Source: Romanomermis culicivorax (lineage: Eukaryota; Nematoda; Enoplea; Mermithida; Mermithidae). From it: a DNA stretch of 64,000 nucleotides. The position numbers and the translations under genes are program-made. The DNA lies in NCBI GenBank assembly GCA_963922205.1, contig CAWUHX010000082.1, forward strand, positions 310,001 through 374,000, in the 5' to 3' direction. Under the pieces are notes generated by a model. That model searched no databases. It was given only the letters and a program-made list of their open reading frames with translations, and had not been told where the DNA came from. This document shows positions 1 to 13,000 of the stretch, one piece after another (the stretch's first letter is position 1; each line of letters opens with the position of its first letter).

Positions 1-50
1 CAGATCGGACTAAATGCTAAAATGTTCTTAATTTATTCTTTCTTTTTTAG

Positions 51-256
51 AATCGTCAGCGAAAAGCGAAAATGTCAAGGGGTAAACGGCAGCGGCAATG
101 ATCAAGAAAAACGCCAAGGTAAGTTGAAAGGAAAATCATAGTCTCCCAACGAAAATATATTTCTTTCCAGGTTCCAAAGGTCGCAAAAGCCGGACGGAAA
201 AGACGACGTTTTACCAGCGACCCTACGACGAAATTGGGAGCAGAGAAGAAAAGCAG
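51..256 (+). CDS. Two internal exons of an unrecognised plus-strand gene (partial)
   Basis: Two candidate exons, 51-118 and 171-256, each sit between clean splice sites: a pyrimidine-rich tract ending in AG at 49-50, GTAAGT after 118, TTTCTTTCCAG ending at 170, and GTAAGC after 256. In one frame both are open and the junction is in phase: exon one is 68 nt (1 + 22 codons + 1) and exon two is 86 nt (2 + 28 codons). The encoded peptide is rich in Lys, Arg, Glu and Gln, with a central SKGRKSRTEK and then FYQRPYDEIGSREEKQ. I do not recognise the family. A possible short terminal exon follows the AG at about 356-357, giving a few codons and then TAA, but that is weak. The gene would run toward INTS2, tail to tail with it. 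The splice-phase agreement is the main support; no homology supports it. Confidence 0.45.
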
Positions 257-1083
257 GTAAGCCAAATTTATTAGGAAAGAGATGAAGTAATTTTAACATA
301 CAAAACAAGCATATTTATATAAATAAAAAGACATAAAAACTAACATAAAAACTAGGCATTGACGTCATAAAGTAACATAATATTAGATCATAATCTAAGT
401 AGGCGTAGTCGTAGAAAGAGTTGCATGACGTAAGGCGAAAATCTTGACGCAGTGTCTACAGTAGGATCGGATAACGTAGGTTTGCCTGTTGCGTGTGCGA
501 ATGGGGGAGAGTCGTTGTTTACTGTAGGTTTCTTAATTATCGATCGATTTAGAGCGCTCTCACAGAGGTGCATGGAATGCACCAAAAAAAGCCATGTACC
601 TGTGAAGCACATTTTGGTGGAAGTTTATAGCTAAAGGGCGTACTGTAGCCCACGTGCATAAGGAAATAATAATGCAATAAAACGAAACACAAAATGCATG
701 AACAAATATGAAAAACGAAAACTAAATGCACGTGCAGAGAATAATAAACAAAATGAACGGAAAACAAATGAGTTGTAAACAAAAATGTGAAAAAATAAGA
801 TATCAACATGATGTGGATCACGTGACGTTGGAGAAATTGAGTCGCACGTGACAAGTGCATAAAACTTTTTACTATTTGATGTTTTGAGATTCACTCTTTT
901 GAGAATTGCTAATTTGAAACTCCGCTGTTTTGAGAATCGTCATATCGAGACTTCGCTGTAATGAGAAAGGCTGTTTTTTGACTTGGCTTTGAGAAACGCT
1001 GTATTGAGACTTCGCTGTAATGAGAATTGCTGTCTTGAGTTTCACTGTATTGGGGACACGCCATGAGGAATACGGGAAAAAAT
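257..1083. other. Intergenic stretch between the left-edge gene and the INTS2 3' end
   Basis: No convincing coding sequence. The only structure I see is the imperfect tandem array at 884-1065, listed separately. The rest is AT-rich unique-looking DNA. Confidence 0.5.
884..1065. repeat. Imperfect minisatellite
   Basis: Variants of TTGAGACTTCGCTGTAATGA and GAGAATTGCTG recur about five to seven times with irregular spacing of roughly 20-40 bp. The array lies just beyond the INTS2 stop codon, so it could fall in the INTS2 3' UTR. Confidence 0.6.
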
Positions 1084-4000
1084 TCAAAGTTTAATAGATA
1101 ATATGTCGGTAGAAGTACCATGCCTGAACCAGCCATTCATTTTCTTCAAAATTCTTTCTTCTATGCACAAATCTCTTTCAACTTGGTAAATAATTCTTCG
1201 CTTTTTAGCGTTTTCTGTTTTGTAGTCTAAATCCGTATGAAAACAAAGTTCGTCGGCCGGGTTGGTGGGTGCTAATGTCAAAAATTGTGAATTTAACCTC
1301 GTTTTTAAATATTGAGCCGTTTGCACGAATAATTTCAAAATTTTGGCCATCAAAGGTGGTAAAATTTTAGCGAACCGACACAAGGAATCGAAAACGGCGT
1401 CAAAAAACGCAACAGCTTCTTCACCAGGTAACACTGAAATTTTGGAAAAATACGTAAAAATCATGGAACAAAGGATACTGAAACCTAAATTCAAACACGC
1501 ATACAAATAGGACGGAAAAAAGCAAAAAGATCACTCTAGAATAAAACGAGGACCAAAATTTAGACTTTTAGCCCTTAATCAGCCCTGCACTCAAAAAATA
1601 TTAGATTGTCATGTTTTGGACCTTTTTAAAGCTGTTAATTGCACTTGAGATTTAGAATTATCAATAGATAATGAGAATTCTTTGTCTCACATTCTTGAAC
1701 AGGTTCAAAAATTCATGACCAATGAATCTTAAGATATTCATAGAAAAGTGAGACGTGAAACAGAGTAACCCAACACATATTTGGGAATTGTGGTTAACGT
1801 GTTGTATCAGTAGGGTTCCGTTTTGACCACATTATTTTTTCACATATAATTCATCTAATAGCGTGTTTCTCACTGCTACGACAACGCCAGATCCTGAGAA
1901 CGTGGTACTTTACTTGCATATTCAGAATTTTTTTCAAAATTATTCTCATTGTAAATAATGAAATCACAAAACAGCCTACATATTTCGAATCCCGTTGAAA
2001 ATATTTTTCTGAAAATATCTTGAAAAATACCTCTGGAATAAAATTACAGCAAAAACCCCACTCGAAAATATTTCGAGTGCACGGCCAAAACTGGGGTCAA
2101 TAAGGCACGGATTTTAAGGGTCAAATGTCTGATTAAATGTTCTTTATACCTTTCCCAAAAAATCTGTTTTATCCTCCCTACTTCGAAATGCGCGGCAGAA
2201 TCACGATTCACGAGTCGTTCACATTAAACTTTAAATATGCAGACTTTACATCCTACCATTCATCAATTTAAGTTCTAAATTTGTTTTTAGTTTTGCATAC
2301 ACGGTAATTTTGGAACTATTATTCTATGCAGGACAGATTTATCTGCAAATAGAAAAATTGGAACTTTTAAAGTCAACAAAAACCTGTTCTAATTCCCGTT
2401 TCAGTATTCTATGGACTGATTTTACTGAAAAATTCACATGCATTTCCACTGAAACTGCTTTTATTTCATGGGGGAGGGGCACTGCTCAGCTTTAGCAAAC
2501 ATTTTCTGCATTCACCTGTCATCAATGTTTCAACGACATCGACGCAAAGTTTGGCGCAAGAATATGCTTTGGGGATAGTAAACTGTTCACAAATATGCGA
2601 CACTAAAGCCATGGCAAAAATCTATAAAGGAAAAAATAGCACTTGAATGAAACCTGAGAGAGAAATACATCATTAAGATTGTGGTAAGAACAGTTGGAGA
2701 TTTAAATATAATAATGCGATTTTTAGATAGTCGCTTTTTCGAGGCAATGATGATTAGAATCAAATTTCTGACCTCACACAAGAGTATTCAAGAATTTCAT
2801 AAGGTGCATCTTGCGTGAACGGGATTGAACTTGAAACTTGATGTTCACATTGCATCGTATACTTGTTTGAATTCCCTAGTCAACTTATGAAAAAGTAGTA
2901 CCCATTTCACATCGTCGAAGCTGATGTAAGATAGTCCGCAAAAATACACTTAGATGCGAAACATAATAATTTTACCTCATGATTGAAAATCTAATGAGCA
3001 ATTGTACTTCAGTCAATATATGTTTCGAATATTTTCAATAAAGCCTTAATTTATGGGAAACTTTAAATTAGCCCTTTGTTCAATGCCTGCTGGTCTTGAG
3101 TAATGTACGCAATGAACGACGCGTGGTTAAATAGCATTTGGGTAACGCGGTTGAACGCTAACGTGAATTTTCTACACAATGTACTACCTTTTTCGAATGA
3201 TCGGGCTGACTCAGAATTTCGTGCACGAAATCCAGACAAATATGGATCGACGGGATGCATGATGTGGTCATCGGTAAAAGTTCTTCCGGATACCCCTAGA
3301 AAATAAATATTCGGTTGAAAAAACAAGCCCGTATGCAATTTAGAGTTTAGAAAATCGACGGGAAACATTTATAATGGCAACAGTGAAATGAATAACCAAA
3401 AATTATGAAATATTAAGAAGGCAAAATTTTAAACGTCATGCACGTATTAATGAGGTGGGGTATGAGCAACAACAATCACGAACAGGGCTTATCGTTATTC
3501 CGGGAGACAACCTGAACTGACCAGAATGGAAAAATTTCACCAAAAGTAATGAACAAAAAATTTTCTATACAAGACATACCTGTAGTTGGGGTGATAGGGT
3601 TTTTTTTGTACATGACCCATTTGCACATGTACAAACGACAGCCAATATTTCATTTGTACAATTTGTACATAGCAAAAATAAGTATAAATAAGCAACCTGG
3701 GTTCCTCTATGTCACGGCTAAAGACTAATAACCAAATCATTGTAATTTTCAAATTTTATTTATAACTACAAAAAAATTCATTAAAATTGGCCAAAAAATT
3801 GAAATTTTCGAGTTTCAAGTCTAATTTACAAGCATTGTGGAACAATTTGTCTAGAAAACTACCCATTAGCATAATGAATTTGCATTAGATGATAAACCGA
3901 TGGTTTAGTCCTCCATGATGATAAGTGAAAGCCCAAAAAAATGTTAATCTTTCCGGCGCAAAGCAAAGCACCGGAAAATTTTTTTGTGTGTTGACATTCG

Positions 4001-7000
4001 GCGACGCTGGAAAATCAATTTTCCAAACATTTATTTCAAGAATTAGATTCGAAGTTAGTGTTCAAAAGTCGTAATTTTTAGAATTTTACTATTTGAAACA
4101 TTTTTAAACCAGTAATTTATTCACCAACTCTCATGGACTTGGCCGAAAAGATATCAGTGGAAGAGTAGAAATTTCCGAAAACTACTTACATGAAGTTCCC
4201 AAATTAATTTTACGTCAAGAAAGAAATAATTGCTTCAAAAAGTTTACAGACTTGACGTATTGATCTTTCTCAAGAGATGTTCCAATGAAAAACTGGGAGT
4301 CTTCATTAAATATTAAGATAAAATATTGAAGATTACCACTTAAAACATGAGATAATACGTTTGAGATGATGAAAACTATTATACATTAAATGATAGGTGA
4401 GGGTAGGCATTCTGGAAGCCGCATCTCAGCTAGGCAATACATAATAATGACTATTAAAGTGACAACCGGCGCGAAGAGCCGGAAAATTTTGAGATTATGA
4501 ACTTCTAAAATGCACCAAAATGCATATTTTCTGTACAACCTTATCTTCAAAATTTTTTTCCCTAAATGGGAAAAGTACCGTTTGTACATGTACAAATGAT
4601 TACCTCAATTCCGTTTGCCCCAAAAAATTTTCATTTGCCTCCGGCAAAAAAAAGCACCAGGGGTGATTGATTGGGGAAGGGCCTCCCAAAAATTTCCAAA
4701 AGGATAGGCAGTTATCGACGACTTTCCTCCTATTGACCGCTACCCACCTCAGCCGGCCAGAAATTGACCAAAAATCTTTATTTTTTGCTCTGAAATGACA
4801 TTCTTGGAGCAGAAATCGGCTAAAAAGCGAATTTTTTCGGCGCTTCGCGCAGAAATAATACTCAGTATCACTTAAAGCAAAGATCCATTGATCACGGCGT
4901 GTTTTGTCCATTTTTGGTCGAAAAAACGTAATTTTTGAGAACTTACTGACCGTCTCTCCCAAAACTTTGGAAACGTCGGTACTCTTTCTCCTTCCATTAA
5001 AAATGGTTTTTATGGCGCATCCAAAGGTATGACAAATACGGACATGTTTTGAATAGAGAGTAAGATTCAATATCATGTGTAGGACTTCGTTTTGAAGTCG
5101 CGTAACCAGGACGATTATCAAAGTCATGATTATGGAATCGATACAAGATTCAGAACTGAACATAAACCGTCAAAGAAATATCGATTTTCCGAGATACACT
5201 GGCTGAAAACTGAAAAAACCTCAACTCGTTGAAAATGATATTCTATATATATGCATAATTTCAAGATCTGATATTCAACCATTAGCACTGCTGAGTAAGA
5301 ATTTACTTCACGTGAAGTCCTCGAAATTAAATTTTCAAGGGCTCGTTAAGGGAGATGTATGGAGAAAAGTCTCCAGGTGGAAGAGCCTAGAAGAAAAATT
5401 TAGCCGAAAAATTTTTCTTCAAACACATCAATTTAGGTGGGAAACTTGACTTTTTGGTCACTTTTTGTCGCTTATCTCAAATTTCAGTCAGAGGTAAATG
5501 ACCGTTTTACAAAGTCCAGACGGGAGTATTTGGAGTCTCAGATAGATGAGTTTACCTCCTTTACCTCCTACATTTGTGCATCTATGATGGCGAAGCAAAA
5601 TCTGCAGTGGTGAACGAGTCATTTCAGCCCAAAACTAACAAGCCAAATGAGTCATTCTTTCTCAATGTGAATCATTTTCAGGAACTCAGTCCCATATCTC
5701 TACCATACATGTGACGGAACTCCGAACTCTAAAGGTTAATAAAGCGACGTTTTTGTGGGTGAGGTCATCAACTGACCAAAATCATAGGGGAAAAAAGGAA
5801 AAAAGATTTTTCGCACAAGAAATCCAAAAAGACGGTTCAAAAAGTAGTAATTTTTGCTTAAAAACCATTAAAATATTTATTTATGGCATGGAGCGTCGAA
5901 AAAGTTAGTGTTTTTGACCATTTTCTGTTCAAAAATGACCATTTTCTACAAAAAACCTCAATGGGGGGCATACCTGTAAGACCTCCGACCAGTTGGGGGA
6001 GGGGGGGGGGTAAATCCGAAATTTTGGGGGGGGGGGGGGGTAGGAAAAAGTCGAAATTTTTCCCAAAAAAGGCCAAAAAACATACACTTTTTGGCAAATT
6101 TTTTAAATCTTTTCCCAACTGGGGGGGGGGGTAAATGATTTTGGGTACTGGGTTGGCCAAGTTGGGGGGGGGGGTCCCCCCCAACCCTCCCCCCAAGTAC
6201 AGGTATGATGGGGGGCGTGGGCGCCCCCCCCCCCATTGAGGTAGTGTGCACACAGTGTATCGCATAAAATCGACATTTTCTAGGGCTATTTAGTGAAAAA
6301 AATTTAGTCCACCCTCATGAAAAAATCCTGCGCACGGCCCTGATATGTATGATCTCTATCAAAACTCAATGTATTTTCAACGTACTTGAAAATGAACCAG
6401 TTTTATCAGCATGGGGTCTTCGATGAAAACTTGATGCAAATGCGAACAAATCATCCGTCGAATTTCGCGTAAAGCATTCAATTCACAACCATTACTCTAA
6501 AAAGGTCGAATTCTTTATGACGATCAGAAGAATTTAATGCAGGTTTAGAAGTTGCTTACTTGCTCCCATTTTTGCGGTAAACAAGTTTCCAACAAAATTT
6601 GTAAAGCCGCTGATTCTCGAGCGCCGATCAAAGCTCTGATTAACTCTTCGCATTCGACTTCCGATTGGGGATTTTTAGGTTGAAATTGAAAAAACTTTTG
6701 GTGCATCGTCTGTCGACCGACGCTCAAAAAGCACTTTAAAATCCGCAAGACTTTGGTCAATAAGGTCGGTTTTCTAAAAACATAAGCGAGTTTATAATGC
6801 CAATGAAAGATGTATAAAACTGTGAACTTCATCTATTTTGTGATTTCTACCTTTTCTTTCTTGATGCTGCTCTCATCACGTCGAAACATGGATATTTTTA
6901 TTGTTGCTGCTCAAACGTTCTTACTTCTGAGGAGAATTACGCTTCACAACTTCCGCCTACATGTTATGAAAGAATACTCGTTACCGTCCCTCTCGATCAA

Positions 7001-10000
7001 ACTGAAATTTCTTGATTCACATTTTTTGCTCTGAAAATTCGATTCTTCTCTTCAACTCAAATAGTCGTATGACTTATATGATTAAAATTTCAACAGGGAA
7101 TATGGAAAAACTCAATTTATTTATTAAGCTTTGCAAAATATGGTTGGTTCAACTCAAGTTGAATTCTCTTGTCTGCTTTTTCCGATGATACTTGTTTTGA
7201 TATCGAAATTTCAGCGTTTAATGAAACACTGGTCCATGATAAATACCAGTAGGATTAAGCACTTCAGCCAGCATCGATTTACCTGAAAACCATACGGTGA
7301 CATTTCAAAATAATTAGTGGATCCTCGCACAAATCGTCATAAGTCAACTTCCGATAAAACGAATTATTTTTCGACGGTAACAAATATTTTATCGTCAATA
7401 CGTACAATTTTAGCGGATGAATTTTTTCCAATCGGTCGAATAGCTTCCCATATGTGTCGATCAACGACAAATTTTGCGCCGCTGTGATCAAGTTTTCCTT
7501 CTTTCCTTCGTCGAAATCGATTCCAAAAATTTCAGGTATTTTACAGCAAAAGATATTCAAAAATTCGTTGAAATTATCGTTGAGGTAAAATTTTTCGTTA
7601 AACAATATTCTGTTCAATGATTTATTGGAATTTCCATCATCATTGTTGCCTGTAACAATGACGTAGAAATTTCATTTATGGACTAGAAAATGTCAATGAA
7701 ACCTACACGCAGTCAGAATATTAACGGCTGATTTATCATCGAAATTTTCAAGCCAAATACCGTCGCAACTGGAGACCAACTGTTCGATCGAAATGTCGTT
7801 CAGAAATACGTGAGGGAATTGGTTTGTTATTAACCTTGAGATAGAAAAAAATATGATTAAAGAATAGTATTTTTGAGAAGGGTCAATGTAATTGTGAAAT
7901 ATCCCTAATTTTTATCAATATTTCACTACGACTGTTGGAATGCAACGCGACAAGATCAAAAGTCTTTGCTCATTTGAGTAAAAGCAATTTCCTTCTGTAT
8001 TTGTTTTTCTTTCAAACATCAAAATTGAAAATCCTACATATTTTCGATCACAAAGGGATCGACAAAGACCGGAACGGCCTGATGAAACTCACCTAATGAA
8101 ACTACCGTAAATAGCCAAAAAGTCGGTAACATGAGATTCAACGTAGGTATAATAATAATATATGGGAATATTTTCGAAAATCTTAGCGATAGATTTCAAA
8201 TACGTTCGATTTTTGTCTACAAATTCGAAACATGTATAATAACTTTTTCCATGGCGAAGTTTTCACACATTACCGAGCGTTTTAGAATTAGTGATCAAAC
8301 ATTCTTCGTAAAATAAAGCGTAATAGAATAACAAGATGCGACAAGCGATAAATTTTTCTTCGAATACGTTAACATTTTCACCGAAAAATTCCTAAAATGG
8401 AAATAATGTTGGATATTTTTTAAAAATAGGAAATCATAACATCTTCTAACGGAGATATCTTTATCGTCCAAAATAGATCCGCATTGTTCGTTCCATTTTA
8501 CTGAAATAGTGACGTAAGCCTCCAGCAGCGCATGTACCATTGGATGTATTGGCAGAGAGCATTCTTTGAGCTGCTCCAATATCCATGCCTGAAGGTCAAG
8601 TGGAAATCGAAAAAAATCGAGAATTGAAAAAGCGATGTTCAGGTTGAGTTACACTTGACTTACGGGAAATAATTCTAGAACTGATAGCAAATATTACTAT
8701 AACAGACACGGCATAACTATAGAATCGGGGACCCGTACTTTCTACAGGAACGGTTAAGCATATAGTCGGATAGTAAAGGGGGCGTGGTTAGATATCAGAC
8801 ATTACCTAGCACTTTTTAACGCGACGATAGTCAAAGAGCCGCGTTTAAAAAGCTGTTGAACGACCAAAGCATATCCTGTTATGCCTCTTAAGACAGATGA
8901 TTATCTTAATAACCTCAAACAAAAGCGCGTCCAGTTTCTAAACGCCTAATTTGCATAATTAATCTGAAGATTTTTCCACTAATTTTATATTAATTTGTTT
9001 GTATAATAGGCGAGTTTTGCAATTTTTACTGATGGAATGAGTATTTTCTGCATTTAAACCGTACAACCAGGCCTGTAGGCAGGAGGTTAGTTTTTTTCAA
9101 GTCAAGTCAGAAAAAAGAAAATCAAGTCAGAAATGCCAATTTTACGGTAAATTGAGTGAAAAAATGTGAAAAGTAAGGGTGCAGTACCCACATTTTGTGC
9201 GCTGTATTCCCAATGAAGAAAGAGCCGATTGTATGCCATTGCTATATCAGAGGTAGGAGCAGGCCTGTAGGCAGGGGGATTGGGGACCATGACTGCCCCG
9301 AAATGTTTCACGTAGAGTTAAAAAATGGGTTTTTTCCCTTCAAGAAAAAGTCAAGTCAAGGTTGTTGATTGAAAAAAGATTGGTTGATGCAAACGAAAAT
9401 ATATATCAAGGGACGTAAAAATATCTATCTGATCAGAAAAAATGACTGAACAGTTTTTCTTCACATCATAGAAAGCAGCGCACAATGCAGATGCTTTTCT
9501 TTATATACTTTCTGTTTATTAATCTCCCACGCCATGACTAACCATTTCCGCCTGCAAGAATTTCCTGCACGACTTCAGAACTTCACAATACATTATTTAG
9601 CTTCATTTATTTGAAAAAACTTTAAAGGTCTAAAAAATTGACAGAATTGTCCTGGCAAAGACAGTATTGATCTGCATTTGAGAAATGAAAATTTGAATTT
9701 GTTTGTGACGAATCGAAATTAATTAAATTTCATAATTTTGTTGTAATAAAATTTCTTAAAGAGTAGGCAAAAAGTGCTAGGTACCCAATGAAAAGAGTAC
9801 ACTAAAAATAGAAGCAGACTGGCTGATATTTAACCACGTCCCCTTCGATAACCGCCTATATGCTCAACCGTTGCTGTAGAAAGTACGGGTTCCTGATTTT
9901 ATAGTTATGCCACAGACACAGCTACGTGGCACAAAAATAAATATTTCCACAACGTCAAGAAAAATTCTCAATTTCACTCGTTTTGATAATTTTTAGAATT

Positions 10001-13000
10001 AATCATACATGTAATTGGGGGGAAGTGCTATGGGACCCCCCCCCCCAGAAATCGTCGACCATATGGCTAGCCATTGGGCGACCGCCCCCCCAGGATTTTC
10101 CAATCCTATGGCAGCCATAGGGTAGCCCTAGGGACTCCCATACTTTTGGTCGGAAAAATGTCAATTTTTGAACAAAAAATGGTCAAAAAAATAAATTTTT
10201 CGCGCCATAAATACATTTTTTAGACAAAAATAACTATTTTTTTGAACTGTTTTTCGGACTTTTTTCGTGAAAAAATCGAATTTTTTTTCCTTGAGAGACC
10301 CCTTCCCCCGAAATTTTGGGAATTACTGACCCCGGGCCCAAAAAAAGTGGCCCAACCCCCAGACCTCGGAGCTCCGTTACATGTATGAAATTAATTACTC
10401 CTTTTTTTAATAGATTACGCATTAAAATCATATACGTATATTTTTTCAAATTTTGTTACATAACTATACCTTAATGTCAATTTTATGTTTCGTGAAAATC
10501 TTGCTGTTCAACAAGTGATGGATACAGTGAATAGGTAGATTGCCTGGAGAATGCTTATTCAATTGCTTCGTAACGGGTAACTGGATGGCACATTGCGCAA
10601 TAATCTGAAAAGAAGCAATATACAATTCTGATAATTCAGATTTTTATGCTGAATCTATTTTGTGATATTTTTGTGATTCTTACTTTGTTTTTAACTAGAA
10701 ACATTAAAATAGGGTAATAACGACAGCAAATCAAAAGAAACGGCAGAGTTAGCATCAATAATTTATAATTGCGTATACTCGTCGTATAGCAAAGATTTTT
10801 AAAAGAGAATATAGTCAGACCAATAAGCAGATGGCATCGGGCTCAGTATCCAAATGTTGAGACACCCCCAATCCGTAAGAATTGAGAAAAAAAAACATTT
10901 TTGGACTTTTTTAGGAAAATTTTAAAAATTCTTGGGGTTATTTTTGACCCCCTCCTGGTTTTGGAAAAGGTGGGTATCCCCACCCCACAAATTTTGGAAT
11001 TACCCGATCTAACCGCCCTGAGGTCTTACAGGATGGTGGCAACGTGACATATAGTCATCAATAAGGATAAAATTCTCACATTTTCGGGATATATATCATT
11101 CGTGAAAATCGTTTTAAAACGCGTCAACTGAACGGACTTTGCTTGATATTTGAATCCGACAACGTTCGAAACAATTTGAGACAAGGTCGATAATTGATTC
11201 GAATGAAAATTTATCGCAATCAACAGGAGAAATTTGGAGTAATTTTCAGGAAAACTATACATAGAAATTAAATATTATAGATAAACGCATTCATAAACGA
11301 GAAATGATACTTGATGAACCGATTTTCTTCATTGGCCAAATTTTTAAGGTACATCGTCGCTTTTTCGTACTCGTGGTTTTGATTACTGCTAAAAATAAAG
11401 ACATGGGCATAATTGCGAGTAAGAACGATTAAAAAATAACAAACTTTGGAGGAAATGACAATAAATAACAAAGTTGCATTATGATGAATTTTGCAGTCGT
11501 TGGTGATGGAGCAAATGGACATTGCGTTACAAATTCAGCGAATAACCTGAGTTCGTCGTCGGAGAACCTGGAAAATTCCGTTTAGTAATGTAAAAAAAAA
11601 TCATGGATTTGTCAATCAATAAAATATAAATACATTCCCAATAAAAAGTGTCAGAAATTAACGAGAATCAAACAAACGGTTTCATCATTCACCTCTATTT
11701 TTGGTGTTTACCTGAGTTTAAATTCTCAATTTCTGTTTTTTCTCGATGAACAATTTTTTATATGAATAAAAATTATATCCAACAAACGAAATTTTTTAGA
11801 ACTTACTTAACATTTGCCACGCCCCTCAATCCACAAATTAGTCTTAGAACATTGATACTCAAAACGACATCTCTTTCCGGGTCATTGGGAATGCTTTGTA
11901 CATAATCGATCAAACTATTTTTGAATAAATACCAACAAGTCGCAGACAACGATTTTTCGTGATTCTAAAACGAACAGTACGCAAAAATTAGCTATGTGAT
12001 TACAGAGTGATTAAATATTTGTTACTTTTTGACATTGTAGAACGAATTGTAGCAAATAATGTTTAGACGAGACATCTTTCCGAAAAATGCAAGTATTGAA
12101 AGTAGAAACGAAATCGTGAATCAGCTCGGACGAAGAAGCGAGGGCAAAACACAGGCCAGCCAATTTTCTTTCGGAGATCTGTAAAATGCATTACTGGGTT
12201 GAAAAAAGAAGATAATGACAAAAGGACTGGTATAGCGAACCACTCCACAAAATTGACGTTCACCCCCCTAAATGATGGAACCTCTTACAGATATGACACC
12301 AAATCAGGCTTAAGCTAACACTATCAACTCAGAATCACTGCGCACAAATATCTAGGATTGTATAAAGCTGCTTACACATTTGTTCATCAAACAGTTTTTA
12401 AAGTCCGGTTTCAAACGGCACAATTTCATCAAGGCGTCAAATCTTTTTCTGGAAACAAAATTTTCTTCTTCGACAATACTTCCATTTTCGATTAAACGAT
12501 CAACAACTGAAATATTCAACATTTCTTACAAAGAAAAAGCTCACAGTTTTGGCAAACATTTATTTTAATTTCGATTTATAATCAATTTTAGATTTTTCTA
12601 TTTACATTAGTAAATACCAAAACTTTGAAATTCATGTAAAAATCATCGATTGCAATTATACAAATTTTTGGCACTATTGATTGATACCTTTAGTGATTTG
12701 ATCCGGAAAATTTGCCATCAAGCGTTCAATAGCCGACGGTCCATAATTATAACGTAACAGGCATTCGCATATTTGCCCCAGGTTATAAATAGACGAAAGC
12801 GAAGAACATCCCAAACATAAAATCAAACAAATTTCTTCGAAGCAGGCCAAGTTATCCAAATATTCGAATTTCCGACTCGAAACGTGATTCTGATCATTTT
12901 TTTCGTCCAGTTGTAATTTTATGAATGATAACTCGGAGAATAAAGTTCTAAATTTGGTTTCTACAGTGGCTGAGGAGGCGTCGAAAGCTTCGGAAATGCC

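Noticed and set aside
3063..3368. 101-codon minus-strand ORF
   Set aside because: It is a shadow frame across the true INTS2 exon 3295-3188, which is read in another frame.
4600..5163. 187-codon minus-strand ORF that looked like an INTS2 exon
   Set aside because: The corresponding INTS2 segment is encoded exactly by 6496-6386 with correct splice sites, and the ORF has no matching splice phase. It is intronic repeat.
5858..6265. Proline- and glycine-rich ORFs on both strands
   Set aside because: Produced by long G and C runs; no conserved protein features.
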